In this document: positions 35,487 to 47,651 of the stretch, piece by piece | Layout of the letters: the number at the start of each line of letters is the position of its first letter | How positions within the stretch are numbered: the stretch's first letter is position 1 | From: Eutreptiella sp. 'Long Island Sound 2002' | Lineage: Eukaryota; Euglenozoa; Euglenophyceae; Eutreptiales; Eutreptiaceae | Assembly (NCBI GenBank): GCA_964036045.1 | Contig: OZ038394.1 | Location: 2,211,379 to 2,275,378, forward strand | Direction: 5' to 3' | DNA length: 64,000 nt | Notes under the pieces: model-generated | The model's input: only the letters and a program-made list of their open reading frames with translations | Database searches by the model: none | What the model was told of the DNA's origin: nothing | Program-made: the position numbers and the translations under genes

Positions 35487-38400
35487 ATGCCAGCGTGGAG
35501 TGGCGGGGTACAAGCGGAGGGCGCACATGGGCACACACACACCCTGACACCCAAGCCGGGAGTGGCGGGGCGCAGCCAAAACCCGAGCCCAAGCACACAG
35601 ACCCACACCGCACACCCCAGCCAGGAGTGGCGGGGTACAAGCAGAGCGCGCACACAAACACACACACACCCCAACAACCCAGCCAGGAGGGGCAGGGCGC
35701 AGCCAAAACCCGAGCCCAAGCACACACACCCACACCGCACACCCCAGCCAGGAGTGGCGGGGTACAAGCGGAGCGCGCACACAAGCACAAACACACCCTA
35801 ACATCCCAGCCAGGAGTGGCGGGGCGCAGCCGAAACCCGAGCCTGAGCACACACACCCACACCGCACACCCCAGCCAGGAGTGGCGGGGTACAAGCAGAG
35901 TGCGCACACAAGCATACACACCCCATCAGCCCAGCCAGGAGTGGCAGGGTACAAGCGGAGTGCACACAGAGGCACACACACACCCTAACGGCCCAGCCAG
36001 GAGGGGCGGGGCGCAGCCGAAACCCGAGCCCAAGCACACACACCCACACCGCACACCCCAGCGAGGAGTGGCGGGGTACAAGCGGGGCGCGCACACAAGC
36101 ACACACACACCCCAACACCCCAGCCAGGAGTGGCGGGGCGCAGCCGAAACCCGAGCCCAAGCACACACACCCACACCGCACACCCCAGCTAGCAGTGGCG
36201 GGGTACAAGGGGAGCGCGCACGCAAGCACACACGCACCCCAACACCCAAGCCAATAGTGGCGGGGCGCAGCCCAAACTCGAGCCCAAGCACACACACCAA
36301 CACCGCACACCCGAGCATGGAGTGGCGTGGTACAAGCGGAGTGCACACACAAACACACACACAGGCCCGAAAAACCCCAGCCAGGAGTGTCGGGGCGCAG
36401 CCGAAACCCGTGCCCAAGCACACACACCCACACCGCACACCCCACCAGGCCAGGAATGGCGGGATACAAGCGGCGTGCGCACACAAGCACACACACACCC
36501 CAACACCCTAGCCAGGTGTGGCGGGCGCACCCAAAACCGGAGCCCAAACACACACACCAACACCGCACACCCCAGCCAGGAGTGGCGGGGTACATGCAGA
36601 GTGCGAACACAAGCACACACACACCCCAACACCTCAGCCAGGAGTGGCGGTGCGCAGCCCAAAAACCGAGCCCAAGCACCCACACCCACACCGCACACCC
36701 CAGTCAGGATGGCGAAGTACAAGCAGAGTGCACACGTAAGCACACACACAGCCCGACACCCCGGCCAGGAGTGGCGGGGCGCAGCCAAAACCCGAGCCCA
36801 AGCACACACACCCACACCGCACACCCCAGCCACGAGTGGCGGGGTACAAGCGGAGCGCGCACACAAGCACACACACAGCCCAGTACCCCAGCCAGGAGGG
36901 GCGGGGTGCAGCCGAAACCCGAGCCCAAGCACACACACCCACACCGCACACCCCAGCCAGGATTGGCGGGGTGCAAGCGGAGCGCGCACACAAGCACACA
37001 CACACCCCAACACCCCAGCAATGAGTGGCGGCACGCAGACGAAACCCGAGCTCAAGCACATACACCCACACCGCACACCCGAGCCAGGAGTGGCGTGGTA
37101 CAAGCGGAGTGGCACACAAACACACACACAGGTCCCAACACCCCAGCCAGGAGTGGCAGGGCGCGGTGGAAACCCGAGCCCAAGCACACACACCCACACC
37201 GCACAGCCCACCCAGTCAAAAATGGCGCGGTACAAGCGGGGTGCGCACACAAGCACACACACACCCCAACATCCCAGCCAGGAGTGGCGGGGCGCAGCCG
37301 AAACCCGAGCCCAAGCACACACACCCACACCGCACACCCCAGCTAGCAGTGGCGGGGTACAAGCAGAGTGCGCACACAAGCACACACACACCTCAACACC
37401 CCAGCCAGGAGTGGCGGGGCGCAGCCGAAACCCGAGCCCAAGCCCACACACCCACACCGCACACACCAGCCAGGAGTGGCGGGGTGCAAGCGGAGGGCGC
37501 ACACAAGCGCACGGACACCCCAACACCCCGGCCAGGAGTGGCGGGGCGCAGCCAAAACCCGAGCCCAAGCACGCACACCCACACCGCACATCCCAGCCAG
37601 GAGTGGCGGGGCACAAGCAGAGTGCTCACAGAAGCACACACACACTCCAAGACCCCAGCCTGGAGTGGCGGGGCGCAGCCGAAACCCGAGCCCAAGCACA
37701 AACACCCACACCGCACACCCCAGCCAGGAGTAGCGGGGTTCAAGTGGAGGGCACACACAAGCACACACACACCCGAACACCCCAGCCAGGAGTGGCGGGG
37801 CGCAGCCAAAACCCGAGCCCAAGCACACACACCCACACCGCACACCCCAGCCAGCAAAGAATGGCGGGGTACAAGCGGGGTGCGCACACAAGCACACACA
37901 CACCCCAACACCCCAGCCAGAAGTGGCGGGGCGCAGCCGAAACCCGAACCCAAAAACACACACCCACACCGCACACCCCAGCCAGGAGTGGCAGGGTACA
38001 AGCGGAGCGCGCAGACAAGCACACACACACCCTAACACCCCAGCCAGGAGTGGCGAGGCGCAGCCGAAACCCGAGCCCAAGCACACACACCCACACCGCA
38101 CATCCCAGCCAGGAGTGGGGGGGTACAAGCAGAGTGCGCACACAAGCACACAGACCCCATCAGCCCAGCCAGGAGTGGCAGGGGCCCAGCCGAAACCGAA
38201 GCCCAAGCACACACACCCACACCGCACACCCCAGCCAGGAGTGGCGGGGTACAAGCGGAGCGCGCACACAAGCACACACACACCCCAACACCCCAGCCAG
38301 GAGTGGCGGGGCGCAGCCGAAACCCGAGCCCAAGCACACAGACCCACACCGCACACCCCAGCCAGGAGTGGCGGGGTACAAGCAGAGTGCGCACACAAGC

Positions 38401-39352
38401 ACACACACCGCGTTAGTCCAGCCAGAATTGGGGGGCGCAGCCGAAACCCGAGCCCAAACACACACACCCACACCGCACACCCCAGCCAGGAGTGGCGGGG
38501 TGGAGGCCCAGGGCGCACACAAGCACAGACACACCCGGACACCCCAGCCAGGAGTGGCGGGGCGCAGCCGAAACCCAAGCCCAAGCACACACACCCACAC
38601 CGCACACCCGAGCAGGAGTGGCGTGGTACAAGCGGAGTGCCACACAAACACACACACAGGTCCCAACACCCCAGCCAGGAGTGGTAGGGCGCAGCCAAAA
38701 GCCGAGCCCAAGCACACACACCCACACCGCACACCCCAACCAGCAAAGAATGGCGGGGTACAAGCGGAGCGCGCACAAGCACACACACACCCCAACACCC
38801 CAGCCAGGAGTGGCGGGGCGCAGCCGAAACCCGAGCCCAAACACACACATTGACACCGCACACCCCAGCCACGAGTGGCGGGGTACAAGCGGAGCGCGCA
38901 CACAAGCACACACACACCCCAACACCCCAGCCAGGAGTGGCGGGGCACAGCCGAAACCCGAGCCCAAGCACACACACCCACACCGCACACCCCAGCCAGG
39001 AGTGGCAGGGTACAAGCAGAGTGCGCACACAAGCACACACACACCCCATCAGCCGGGCCAGGAGTGGCGGGGCGCAGCCGAAACCCGAGCCCAAACACAC
39101 ACAGCCACCCCGCACACACCAGCCAGGAGTGGAGGGGTACAAGCGAAGCGCGCACACAAGCACACACACACCCCGACACCCCAGCCAGGAGTGGCGGGGC
39201 GTAGCCGAAACCCGAGCCCAAGCCCACACACCCACACCGCACACCCCAGCCAGGAGTGGCGGGGTACAAGCAGAGCGCGCACGCAAAAACACACACACCC
39301 CATCAGCCCAGCCAGGAGTGGCGGGGCGCAGCCGAAACCCGAGCCCAAGCAT
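35487..39352. repeat. minisatellite, unit about 126 bp, about 30 copies
   Basis: Tandem array of a two-part unit. Both halves (about 62 and 64 bp) begin CCAGCCAGGAGTGGCGGGG. One continues TACAAGCGGAGCGCGCACACAAGCAC with a CA-rich end, the other continues CGCAGCCGAAACCCGAGCCC with a CA-rich end. Identical points recur every ~126 bases (for example near 35614, 35741 and 35868). Copies differ by scattered substitutions and small indels. The period is a multiple of three and T is rare, so very long frames exist on both strands with a 42-residue periodicity. I treat these as artefacts. Confidence 0.9.
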
Positions 39353-40154
39353 AACCCGGATCCAAACACAAGCGCCACACAACAGTAGGAAACTCAGTGT
39401 CCATAGCCCGGGCACTGAGGCAGCCCGTGCCATGCAGGTGACCCGGCCAAAGGAGATCCGGAGCCCGGGGGTAAGGCTGCTTCCTAAGGCCTGCGCTGCT
39501 TTGGGACTCGAGGAGGAGCGTGCGACACCCAAGCGCCTCGGAACCCCAGTACCAAGAACATGCATGCATGCCTTAAGAACGGGATACGCCAGGAAGTCCG
39601 GTGAACCCCTAGGGTTCCGCCCAAAGGAGGGGACGTGCGCAAGCACGGGGGCACACCCTCCCCGCGAGACAAGCACATCACACTGGCGGCGAACAGCCCT
39701 CCCAGTGTTGCCCGGGGCCGCTTTGTTGGGGGCCACCAGTCAGGTCTAGCGGGACGTAAGTCGCCTCCCCTCTTCAAGCGCGGAGCCTCTTCCTCTTTGT
39801 CACAGCGGCAACGCCAGCGGGAACCATGGGGAGCCTCTCCACGACCGAGTGCACCTACCTACCGAACTACCTTTCTCCTTTCCCTTGCTTTGCTCTCCAG
39901 CGGTAGGTAAGGTAAGTAAGCCTCACTTTCTGAGTGTCTATTTTTTTTCGATTCCAGCATTCCCATGCCAGAAAATCACTGATTCAAATACAAATCGTCC
40001 TGAATCAGCAGCTGTAGGGCGTATTACCCGTCCACATCCAGTCCAACATTTGAAATCTCAAAATTGACCTCTCGATCCAACCTTACCGTCAATTCTTCGT
40101 CCTTGGAACCGCTCTCCAACTTTCACGTTATCCCTTGTGCCCGTCGCTACCAAC
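39353..40154 (+). other. leader region upstream of the AlkB frame
   Basis: Begins where the minisatellite breaks off. It contains a plausible short intron: donor GGTAAGTAAG near 39912 and a T8 pyrimidine tract with CGATTCCAG ending near 39958. No coding frame with a recognisable product. It may be the 5' untranslated region of the following gene or element. Confidence 0.3.
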
Positions 40155-42726
40155 ATGTCACTTTTCAACTTTGGAACAAGCCGTCAAGCAAATCCAACGC
40201 ACTCGGACAACTTACGCCTACAACCGCCGTCTACTTCAAAATTGGCGACTTTTGTGGCCGCCGCAGACGAGAAAAGTATAAAAAAAATACCATGTCTACT
40301 ACGAACTCAATGAAGGCAAAACGAAAGCCTTCAATAGAAAGAAGACGAGTTTACCAACGAGTGCAAGGCAGGAGTTGTACAACCTCGCCCCATGGCATGC
40401 GGGACTTGACGAGGACGACCTCCACGTATCACTTGACGAGTTGACCATCCCACCACAAGCTCCCAAGTTCACCGTCACGTTGGCTCATGACCCCATGAAA
40501 CATTTAAGGGAAATAATTAAAACTCATAAGAGTTTCTATATTTTTCCAACAAATGCCAAGCGCGATCCACCACCCTTTCACCTTCCTTCGCGAAAATGGT
40601 CCCAAGCTTTGAAGCAAGTTTTTGCCGTTTTAAAAAAGGAAGATGACCAAAAGGCCTACACGGGGTGGATCACCATGGAATCATGGGAAAGGCACACAAA
40701 AGCAAAAAACCATTTGCTTTTCGCGGCCGGCCCACTTATAGACTTTAAGTGGGCCGTAGACAAGGAAATTTGCCACCACGGGACCAAGCCCCTAGTCCCC
40801 ACTAGAGCATTTTCGCTTAAACAAGGTTACACTCCCGAAAGGCCTTTGGTTTCCATACACATCAACACGGCACGCCAACCGTCCGACCCCAGAGATTATC
40901 GTGACTTGGACTCACGTGGCCTAAGCCTTGATGCGGCTCTTCGAGCCATTAATGTCCCCAAACCCATTTCCTCGGTTGATATCACCCTTCGTTTCGATGT
41001 CCACCGAAACATCCTTTCCAAATACTATAAAGATAGGTATCTTGAGGACCTTGGGAATGGGAAAAACCCGCCGGCGGTAACCGAACGTTCTCTCACGGAC
41101 ATTAGGGGCTTTCAAAAGTTTTTGAATCGCCAATTTGAACCCCAACAAGAAGACATTTCACTCAACTCGAAGGAAGCGGTGTACCCCTTGGGGGGCGGGG
41201 TCACATTCCGTGCACCACACGAAAAGTATCTCCGGTTTGAGTGGTCCTTGCCCACTCAAAGGGGAGAAAGACTCTTGGAGAAAATATTGTCTCATGAATG
41301 GTCCAAGGTGGGTGACATTTTTGTCGTAAAGGTTAAGGACTTAGAGGAAGGCCACCTATACCAAATGCAGGCTTCACGCGAAATGGTGGCTTCGCACCCG
41401 GAAATGGATGGGCCTGAAACGTGGAGTGTGCTTAACCGCGGACCACGGGGCCGCCCCCCATACATGTACAAGAAGGGAATGTCCGTGCGGTCAAAAAAAA
41501 GCGTCTTGGCAAACTTAGACGTGAGTGGCTACCCTTGTGATAATGTTCGCAACCCGGTCCAAAGTTTCGCGTGGAATGCTTTTCACAACGATGGGATTGT
41601 CCTTTTTTACGGCCCGGAGGCTTCCTTGGTGAGATTCTGGAACACCGCTGCAACGACGGAAACAAAAACGACGGAGGCACAATGCAAACCCATCACCCCG
41701 TCCACATGGGCTCAGCCGCCGGTCGCCACATCATTTGAAGTGAGGACACCGGCCTCGGAACGTGCGCTCCACGCGCAAGTGGTGGCCGGCCTTTTTGGCC
41801 CATATAAGAATTGGCGAAGGGCGGCGGAGCCCAATTTTGTAGGCAACATATACCGCGCTGAATATGTGCACGCGCACTCCTCTATTCTTGCTCACGAATT
41901 TGCTATGCTGGGCACGGTAATGGTGAGCGCCCACCCCAACTCCATCAAACGTGATGCATTGCTTAAAGCCGAGGATCAGAGCCTCACGGAGCAAAACCGT
42001 GCGGTAATGGCAGGAACCAAATTGGGATCTACCGACTTCATTTCAGCCATTATAGCAGAGGATGAAAGGCTCATGGCACCACCCGTGAGCGCACAAGAAA
42101 AGCTCGATCTCTTCAATGTGCCAAACCCTCAGGAACCGCCACCCGGTGAATGCTTGGACGGAGTCCTCCAACGGTCCGCGGCAATGGACACGGACCAAGA
42201 AAAGGAGCTCATTGCCTTTGTTGCTTCCATTGAGGGATGGGACACGTTCACGCGTAGGCGCCTTCGGCACTATGGATATTCCCATGAACACGGGGGCAAG
42301 AATGTGCAACCCACGGACCCCATCTCCGTTTCGCCTCGGGCAGTGATGGAAAATTGCCAAGAATTACTCTGCATCCACGACATCGACTCTATTCTCAACC
42401 AATGCACGGTAGCTGATTACCCACCCAGTGTGGGTGTCATAGACCACATGGAGAATTTCATGCTCGGTAAGGTGATAGTGATGGCTAACCTGCTATCCAC
42501 CGTACCTATGCAATTTACGCCCACTGAACCTACGGGTGGTGATAGAGTAATTGTTCTTCTGGAACGATGGTCCCTGGTTGCCATCACAGGCAAGGCACGT
42601 TACAAGTACCAACATGGTATCACGGCAAGGGAATACGACATCATTCGAGGAGAGAACGTCCGTAGAGAAAGGCGTGTCTCTCTGATTTTCCGCAGCGTCC
42701 CCGAAGTATGCAATGAAGAATTCTGA
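40155..42726 (+). pseudogene. large protein with C-terminal ALKBH8-type AlkB dioxygenase domain
   Basis: An ATG at 40155 opens a frame that shifts by one base at a run of eight A (40280-40287). The main frame then runs from 40282 to TGA at 42724-42726. Numbering from 40375, residues 1 to ~600 are unrecognised. Residues ~605-783 follow AlkB homologue 8 order: a TRRRLRHYGY block, LNQCTVADYPPSVGV, iron ligands H691 and H747 (in YKYQHGI), R767 and R773. The second ligand position is E693 (HME) instead of Asp. AlkB enzymes use Fe(II) and 2-oxoglutarate to remove alkyl groups from nucleic acids. The same-strand LINE frame downstream suggests it may be a LINE-encoded protein. A host gene is the alternative. 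The frame is otherwise intact; the A8 run could be a sequencing error or a true lesion. Confidence 0.7.
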
Positions 42727-42806
42727 TGGCCATGTAAAAGGTGGGAACCGTGGACTGTATTCTCCTTCGGTTACCTTGTCTTTGCCCTTAGTGTTTTCAA
42801 TTCACC

Positions 42807-43106
42807 ATGAAAACCTCCGACCCAGCAATGGTCCCAGTCGGCTCCGAAGGAGATCTAACGCAACCAGACCCAAAGAGAGTACATGTGCTTCGCTGTTTTT
42901 TCACGGCGAAGTATGTCTCCTCCTCTGCTTGCTTTTGTTATGTGCGAAGTGCGGCGTTCGCCTCCCCTCACCGGTCGGCCATGACAAGCTACAAATGGGT
43001 TTTCCTTGGAGTGACATGCTTTCAAGCTTTACACTTGCGATACCCCCTCAAGGAGGCCTCCCATATTGCTACTCTGGCGATGCCCTACCAAGTCCTGACA
43101 TGACCA
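42807..43106 (+). pseudogene. decayed frame between AlkB protein and LINE ORF2, 5' part
   Basis: Frame from an ATG 80 bases after the AlkB stop, reaching a TGA at 43101-43103 just before the inserted element G. If G and one GACCA copy are removed, the same frame continues at 48182 and is open apart from stops that each differ from CGA or CAG by one C-to-T change. No domain recognised. It could be a second LINE protein. Assignment is weak. Confidence 0.3.
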
Positions 43107-43634
43107 TGTAAGTGCAGTGCTGACTTGTCTTGTAAGCACTTTGATTCTTTCTCGGGGTACAGCCTGATTGGCAGACGAGGCTTTTGGAGTCTCTCTCTTT
43201 ATGCCCACTATCTTGAATATTTGATAATGAAATCCAATAACGAAATCCAGTACAGAAAATCCGACAAGGCAAACACGTAGCGGGCAGAGCAAATACGAGT
43301 TGTGTTAGTTGACTCGTATACGGCGGTGATATTCACATGTCCACAGGAGACTCACTCCTCAGCAGACAATTCATGCTGAGAATCCCCTAAAGGAAATAGA
43401 CACATACCATGGCCTGTAAGTATACACGAATGCGAATCACGCATATTGACATATATCGCTTATCTCTATTCATGAGCGGCGCAAAAATTCTGCTCTGGTG
43501 TGCGCGTGCACTCTCTCTCGCTCACTCTGGCTTCTCTCGCTCGCTCTCTCACTCACTCGGGGTCACACCACGCTTCATCCCTCGTTCACTCACTCGCTCG
43601 CTCCCTCCGACCCTCGCTCACTGGTTCCCTTACA
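43107..43634 (-). repeat. LTR of element G (left, inferred 3')
   Basis: 528 bp, TGTAAGTGCAG...CCCTTACA on the plus strand, nearly identical to 47652-48179. The last ~130 bases are CT/CGCTC-rich. Confidence 0.88.
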
Positions 43635-43787
43635 CTCCCCTAAGCCGGGCGGTGAGGATGGTTGGGGTGGGCGGCGGCAAGAAGAAAAAAACTGTCGTCC
43701 CAAAGGACCAGCGTACATGTACACGCAGTAAGTGCCATACACTGTACAGCACAAAGTAAAAAAGTAGGGAGTGGCGCAGCGACTCTC

Positions 43788-44838
43788 CCCTAATGCCGGA
43801 GAGCTTGCTCGGAGGCATTAGACAATGCAAGATTGAATGATTGGATAATCGGATCGGGTAATGAATCGAATGAAGACAGATGGTGGCTGCAGAACTGAGC
43901 GTATCAACCACGCTGCAGAACTGAGCGTATCAACCACTGGTCGTCGTCAGGCTTGCGCCTCCGATCCGCCAGGGAATTCTGACTTACTAACTGACTTGTG
44001 GCGAAAAACTGCTTGACTGCAGGTGTGACTTGTGGCAATTAAGCTCTGTCTGCCTGCTGTGGCTCGTGGTAGTGGCTCGTGGTTTCTGTTCTGGGTGCTC
44101 TGAGTGCTTCTGCTGGCTGTGTAATTTACATGCAGCGACTGGCTATGGCCGTTGGACAAGCCATACAACACACAACATATAACTGGCGAATCAGTTTCAG
44201 CCACACTAGGCACATCGAAACTACTCAGCTTGAACAAAAACTGCAAACAAATTGCAAACACCACTAACTGTCAACCTGTGTAAACTGCCATGAATCAACA
44301 GCAAACTTTAAAAATGAACCTTAACCTGAACCAACATGACTGTCTGTAGCTGTGAATAGGGCAAAGGATTGTAACCATTGTGAAAAGGCCGCTCGGTCAG
44401 TGTGGTGTCTGTCTCTGTGCTTGTGCTGTGCCTGACCTAGGTGCGAAACTTTGTTGGCCTGATGGCATCATCCGACTGTCCCTCACTGTCAGTGTGGTGT
44501 CTGTCTCTGTGCTTGTGCTGTGCCTGATCTAGGTGCGAAACTCAATGATCTTGTGGCTGGTCTGAATAGAAAATTGGATACAAGACAGAGGGTGGCTGCA
44601 GAACTGAGCGTATCAACCACGCTGCAGAACTGAGCATATCAACCACTGGTCGTCGTCAGGCTTGCGCCTCCGATCCGCCAGGGAATTCTGAAGGGGACAG
44701 TAAATCAATTTGACTGAGAGTTACCAAAGAAATGCCTACACTTAACTTAGTGTGTGTAGCATGCATGTGTGTCTGTACGTAAGGAGTGCCAGAGCACTCC
44801 CCTACATGCCGGAGAGCTTGCTCGGAGGCACAAAAAAC
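43788..44838. repeat. internal repeats of element G
   Basis: Three pairs of repeats lie in the left interior. A ~95-bp block at about 43882-43977 recurs at about 44583-44695 and itself holds a 26-bp tandem (GCTGCAGAACTGAGCGTATC...). A ~52-bp block (TGTGGTGTCTGTCTCTGTGC...) occurs at about 44399 and 44494. A hairpin-forming word TGCCGGAGAGCTTGCTCGGAGGCA occurs near 43794 and 44809. Repeats of this kind suggest the interior grew by duplication. No coding role is seen. Confidence 0.65.
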
Positions 44839-44869
44839 AATAGCCTCATGCTTTGGTGTATGTTGCACC

Positions 44870-47651
44870 TCTGTGCCCTTTCTGCCTGTCTGCTGTATGC
44901 GTTGGCCGCGCGCGCTGTGTGCGTCGCTCTGTGCGCCCTATGTCGTGTTTGGTCCCTCTGTTGGGTCTTGGTGCCTGGCGCCCTCTCTGGGTTCTCCTGG
45001 CTGTGGTGTTCGTGGTTGTTGGCCTCAGCAGGGAATTATTCCCCATCACACGCGTACGCATACGCCTGTGCCTGGCATCTGGCTGGGTGTGCGTCGGGTA
45101 CCTTGGTGGTGGGCCCGCGCTTGCTCTGTGCGTTGGTGGCTGTGTTTTTCGTGTGGTGGTTGCTTGTTGCACCGAGGCGTCACCTAAGCCGTCACTCGGT
45201 TGGGTTTCATGTTTGTGTGGTACACGAGTAGTCTTGGCCTACGTAAGAGGATGCTTACATGTAGACTCAGGTTAATCGACACTACTCCGTGTTGATGGTT
45301 GTGGTCCTGCACTGGCACTCACTCAGGTCTGCCGGTCACTGGTGGCCCATCCTACACTGTTGCCCACGTTGGTTTCTTTCCTCTACTCTAGTCCTCGTCA
45401 CGCCATGCCCTGTACTGTAACTTGGCCTGTCTGCACTCAGGTTGGCCTTGGGTTAGAAATTGTGGACTCCTCGGTGTACCCCATCAACACAGCGGTTAGT
45501 CCAGCCTAGGAGCACACTCCGACCTCACCGGTAGCTCAGTCCACTTAACCCTCACTGCAATGCAAATATGGCGAGAGGTTACCGGTGGTGGCAGGTAGGT
45601 AAGTGACAGACTATGCGGACGTGAACTAACAAGGCGACTATATATACTAGCTTATCACAATGCGTTCTCCGTGTCCTGACCAACACAAGCGGTAAGAGAG
45701 TCACACTCACACAGGGAAAGATCTGAAAAAGCTGTGTTTACCTTGGCACCTGGAGGTTAGGCATTGGTGCTGGGCTCAAGGCTTGATACAAAAGGGAGAC
45801 AATGAATGATTCACACGAACCTTTACACAACTAGAACAAAGTTGTCTGCTGACTCGAAACAAGCAATGGTGTGCCAATATGCTGTGACTGCATAACACTT
45901 GAACAATCAAGTCACGCAACAATCAACTCAAGAGCTAACACAAGAATATTTCCACAACTATTCGTCACTCGTCAAACAGACTTTTTGAAAACAACCGTCA
46001 CAAAATTGACTCATGAGGTACACACCTCTAACTGCATGGGTGGTCCCAACAATCTACAGACTAGACAAAGTAGGCAAGGCACTGCAACTAAAGTTCAAAC
46101 AAGTCTTGTAGACCAAAGGCGGTGTTCAACCGACGCTGGTCGCTTGAGGCAAAAAATGTGTCACAGTATTGAGAAATCAAATCTAAGACAAAATGAGTCT
46201 CCAAAAACTGAACAACAAGCTTGAAAGGCGTTGGCGCCCCAGAAAACGAGTGGCGACGAGTGCGACGAACGCACTTGTGTGTCAAAAAACCACAACGATG
46301 AGTGTCACCCAGGACAATTGTCCAAAATTATTTTTTTGTTTGACTGAAAACTCAAGGTGAACCAAAATGGAGCTAAAGGCACAAAGGAAGAGTGGCGACG
46401 AGTGGAATAAACACACCTGCACTCAGAAACGACTTGTCAAAATGGTTCCACGCGCGAGTTCTGGTCATGGAGAAAGAAGAATAACTTCGACCTACCATAC
46501 TTGTTCACAACCTTTGGGTATTCACCACAATTTTTGTTCAACATTCAGAGAAAGGGAAGAAGGTAGGAAAGTGTTATCAATTCAGGTTCTCAAAGCTTCA
46601 AACTACTTTAGAGCGCCCTGGCAGGCCCAGCACCAGACAATGAAGGAGATGTGGAGGATGATCCTTGTCCATGTGCTCATGATTTGCCTGCAGCCCAATT
46701 GAAAGGTTGTGGGTCAAGATCAAACCCACCAACACTTGAATGGACTTAGAGACCAAAGAGGGTCTCACGCACGCAGCCAGTAGGTCGCGCGTGCGCCCAG
46801 TAGGTCGAAAACTGGGTCGACGGCGACACGTTGAAAGCGCCTGGGTTGTCTTGCCTCAGACGCGACTCGACGCGAGTTGACACACGAACGGCGATGACGA
46901 CCTCATTTGACGTGCGTCTTCGTTGGCGTTGCCGTCGCTTCATTGACGTGCCTTCTCCCTCGTTGGCGTTGTCGCTGGAATGGCGCTGGATCAGCAAATC
47001 CGTGTATCTCTGGAACTGCCTGATCTCACGCAGTGCAACAGTACCCGGACAAAACCGATGAAGCTTTTTGATGCCACCGGTCGCTGGTTGCAACTTGCGA
47101 GCATTCCTGGTGACCAAAGCCACAAAAGATACAGGTTAGAATCAAAAACCTCCTCTGGAACTTGTTCGCTGCTGGTTTGCTCCCGGAACCTGCTCACGCA
47201 ACGAATTTGAATTCACTCTGAGCTCCTTCGTTGAAGACTGAGCTGGCGCCACAAATTTTCAGTGGGCGCAGAAGACATTGAGTCAGCGATCAGGGAAGAT
47301 TATACAAGTTTGCGAACATACAGCCATACAGAGTTAACTCCCCTCTCAGGGGCACGATGGAGAGGGAATTGCTGTCATATGAGAGTTTTCGGGCTTCACT
47401 TGACCTGGCGAGGCGACTGCACTGGGGTTTCGTGTGATTTGACCCACTTGCACGGGTCGTACCATGACGCTGCGGAGTTTCCTTCGCTGTCTCTTTTCAC
47501 GGCGTTGAGCTTGCTTCAAGGCATCTCGTTCCGTCAAGCACTCTTCTCGGTGACATCCTTGAGTGGTGTGGGTTCCCCACCCAGGCCGGCCATTTTGACG
47601 GCACAACCGACCTGCTGCCTCATCATCAGAGCATCTGCTCATGAATTGTCT
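44870..47651. other. interior of element G, no gene recognised
   Basis: Mixed sequence with only short open frames and no retroviral-type motif on either strand. The region near 46990-47200 resembles coding sequence slightly in composition but matches nothing I know. Confidence 0.5.

Noticed and set aside
33353-35981. Cys/Leu/Val-rich minus-strand and Thr/Gln/His-rich plus-strand frames
   Set aside because: Composition artefacts of the T-depleted tract; no domain, overlapping frames on both strands.
36322-39749. Giant open frames of 300-840 residues on both strands over 35.5-39.7 kb
   Set aside because: They follow from a T-poor tandem repeat with a period divisible by three, are open in many phases at once, and show only the repeat's own periodicity.
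40155-42726. Endogenous plant RNA virus replicase, because of the AlkB domain
   Set aside because: No methyltransferase, helicase or RNA polymerase motifs accompany it; the domain is closer to the ALKBH8 type and lies next to a LINE.
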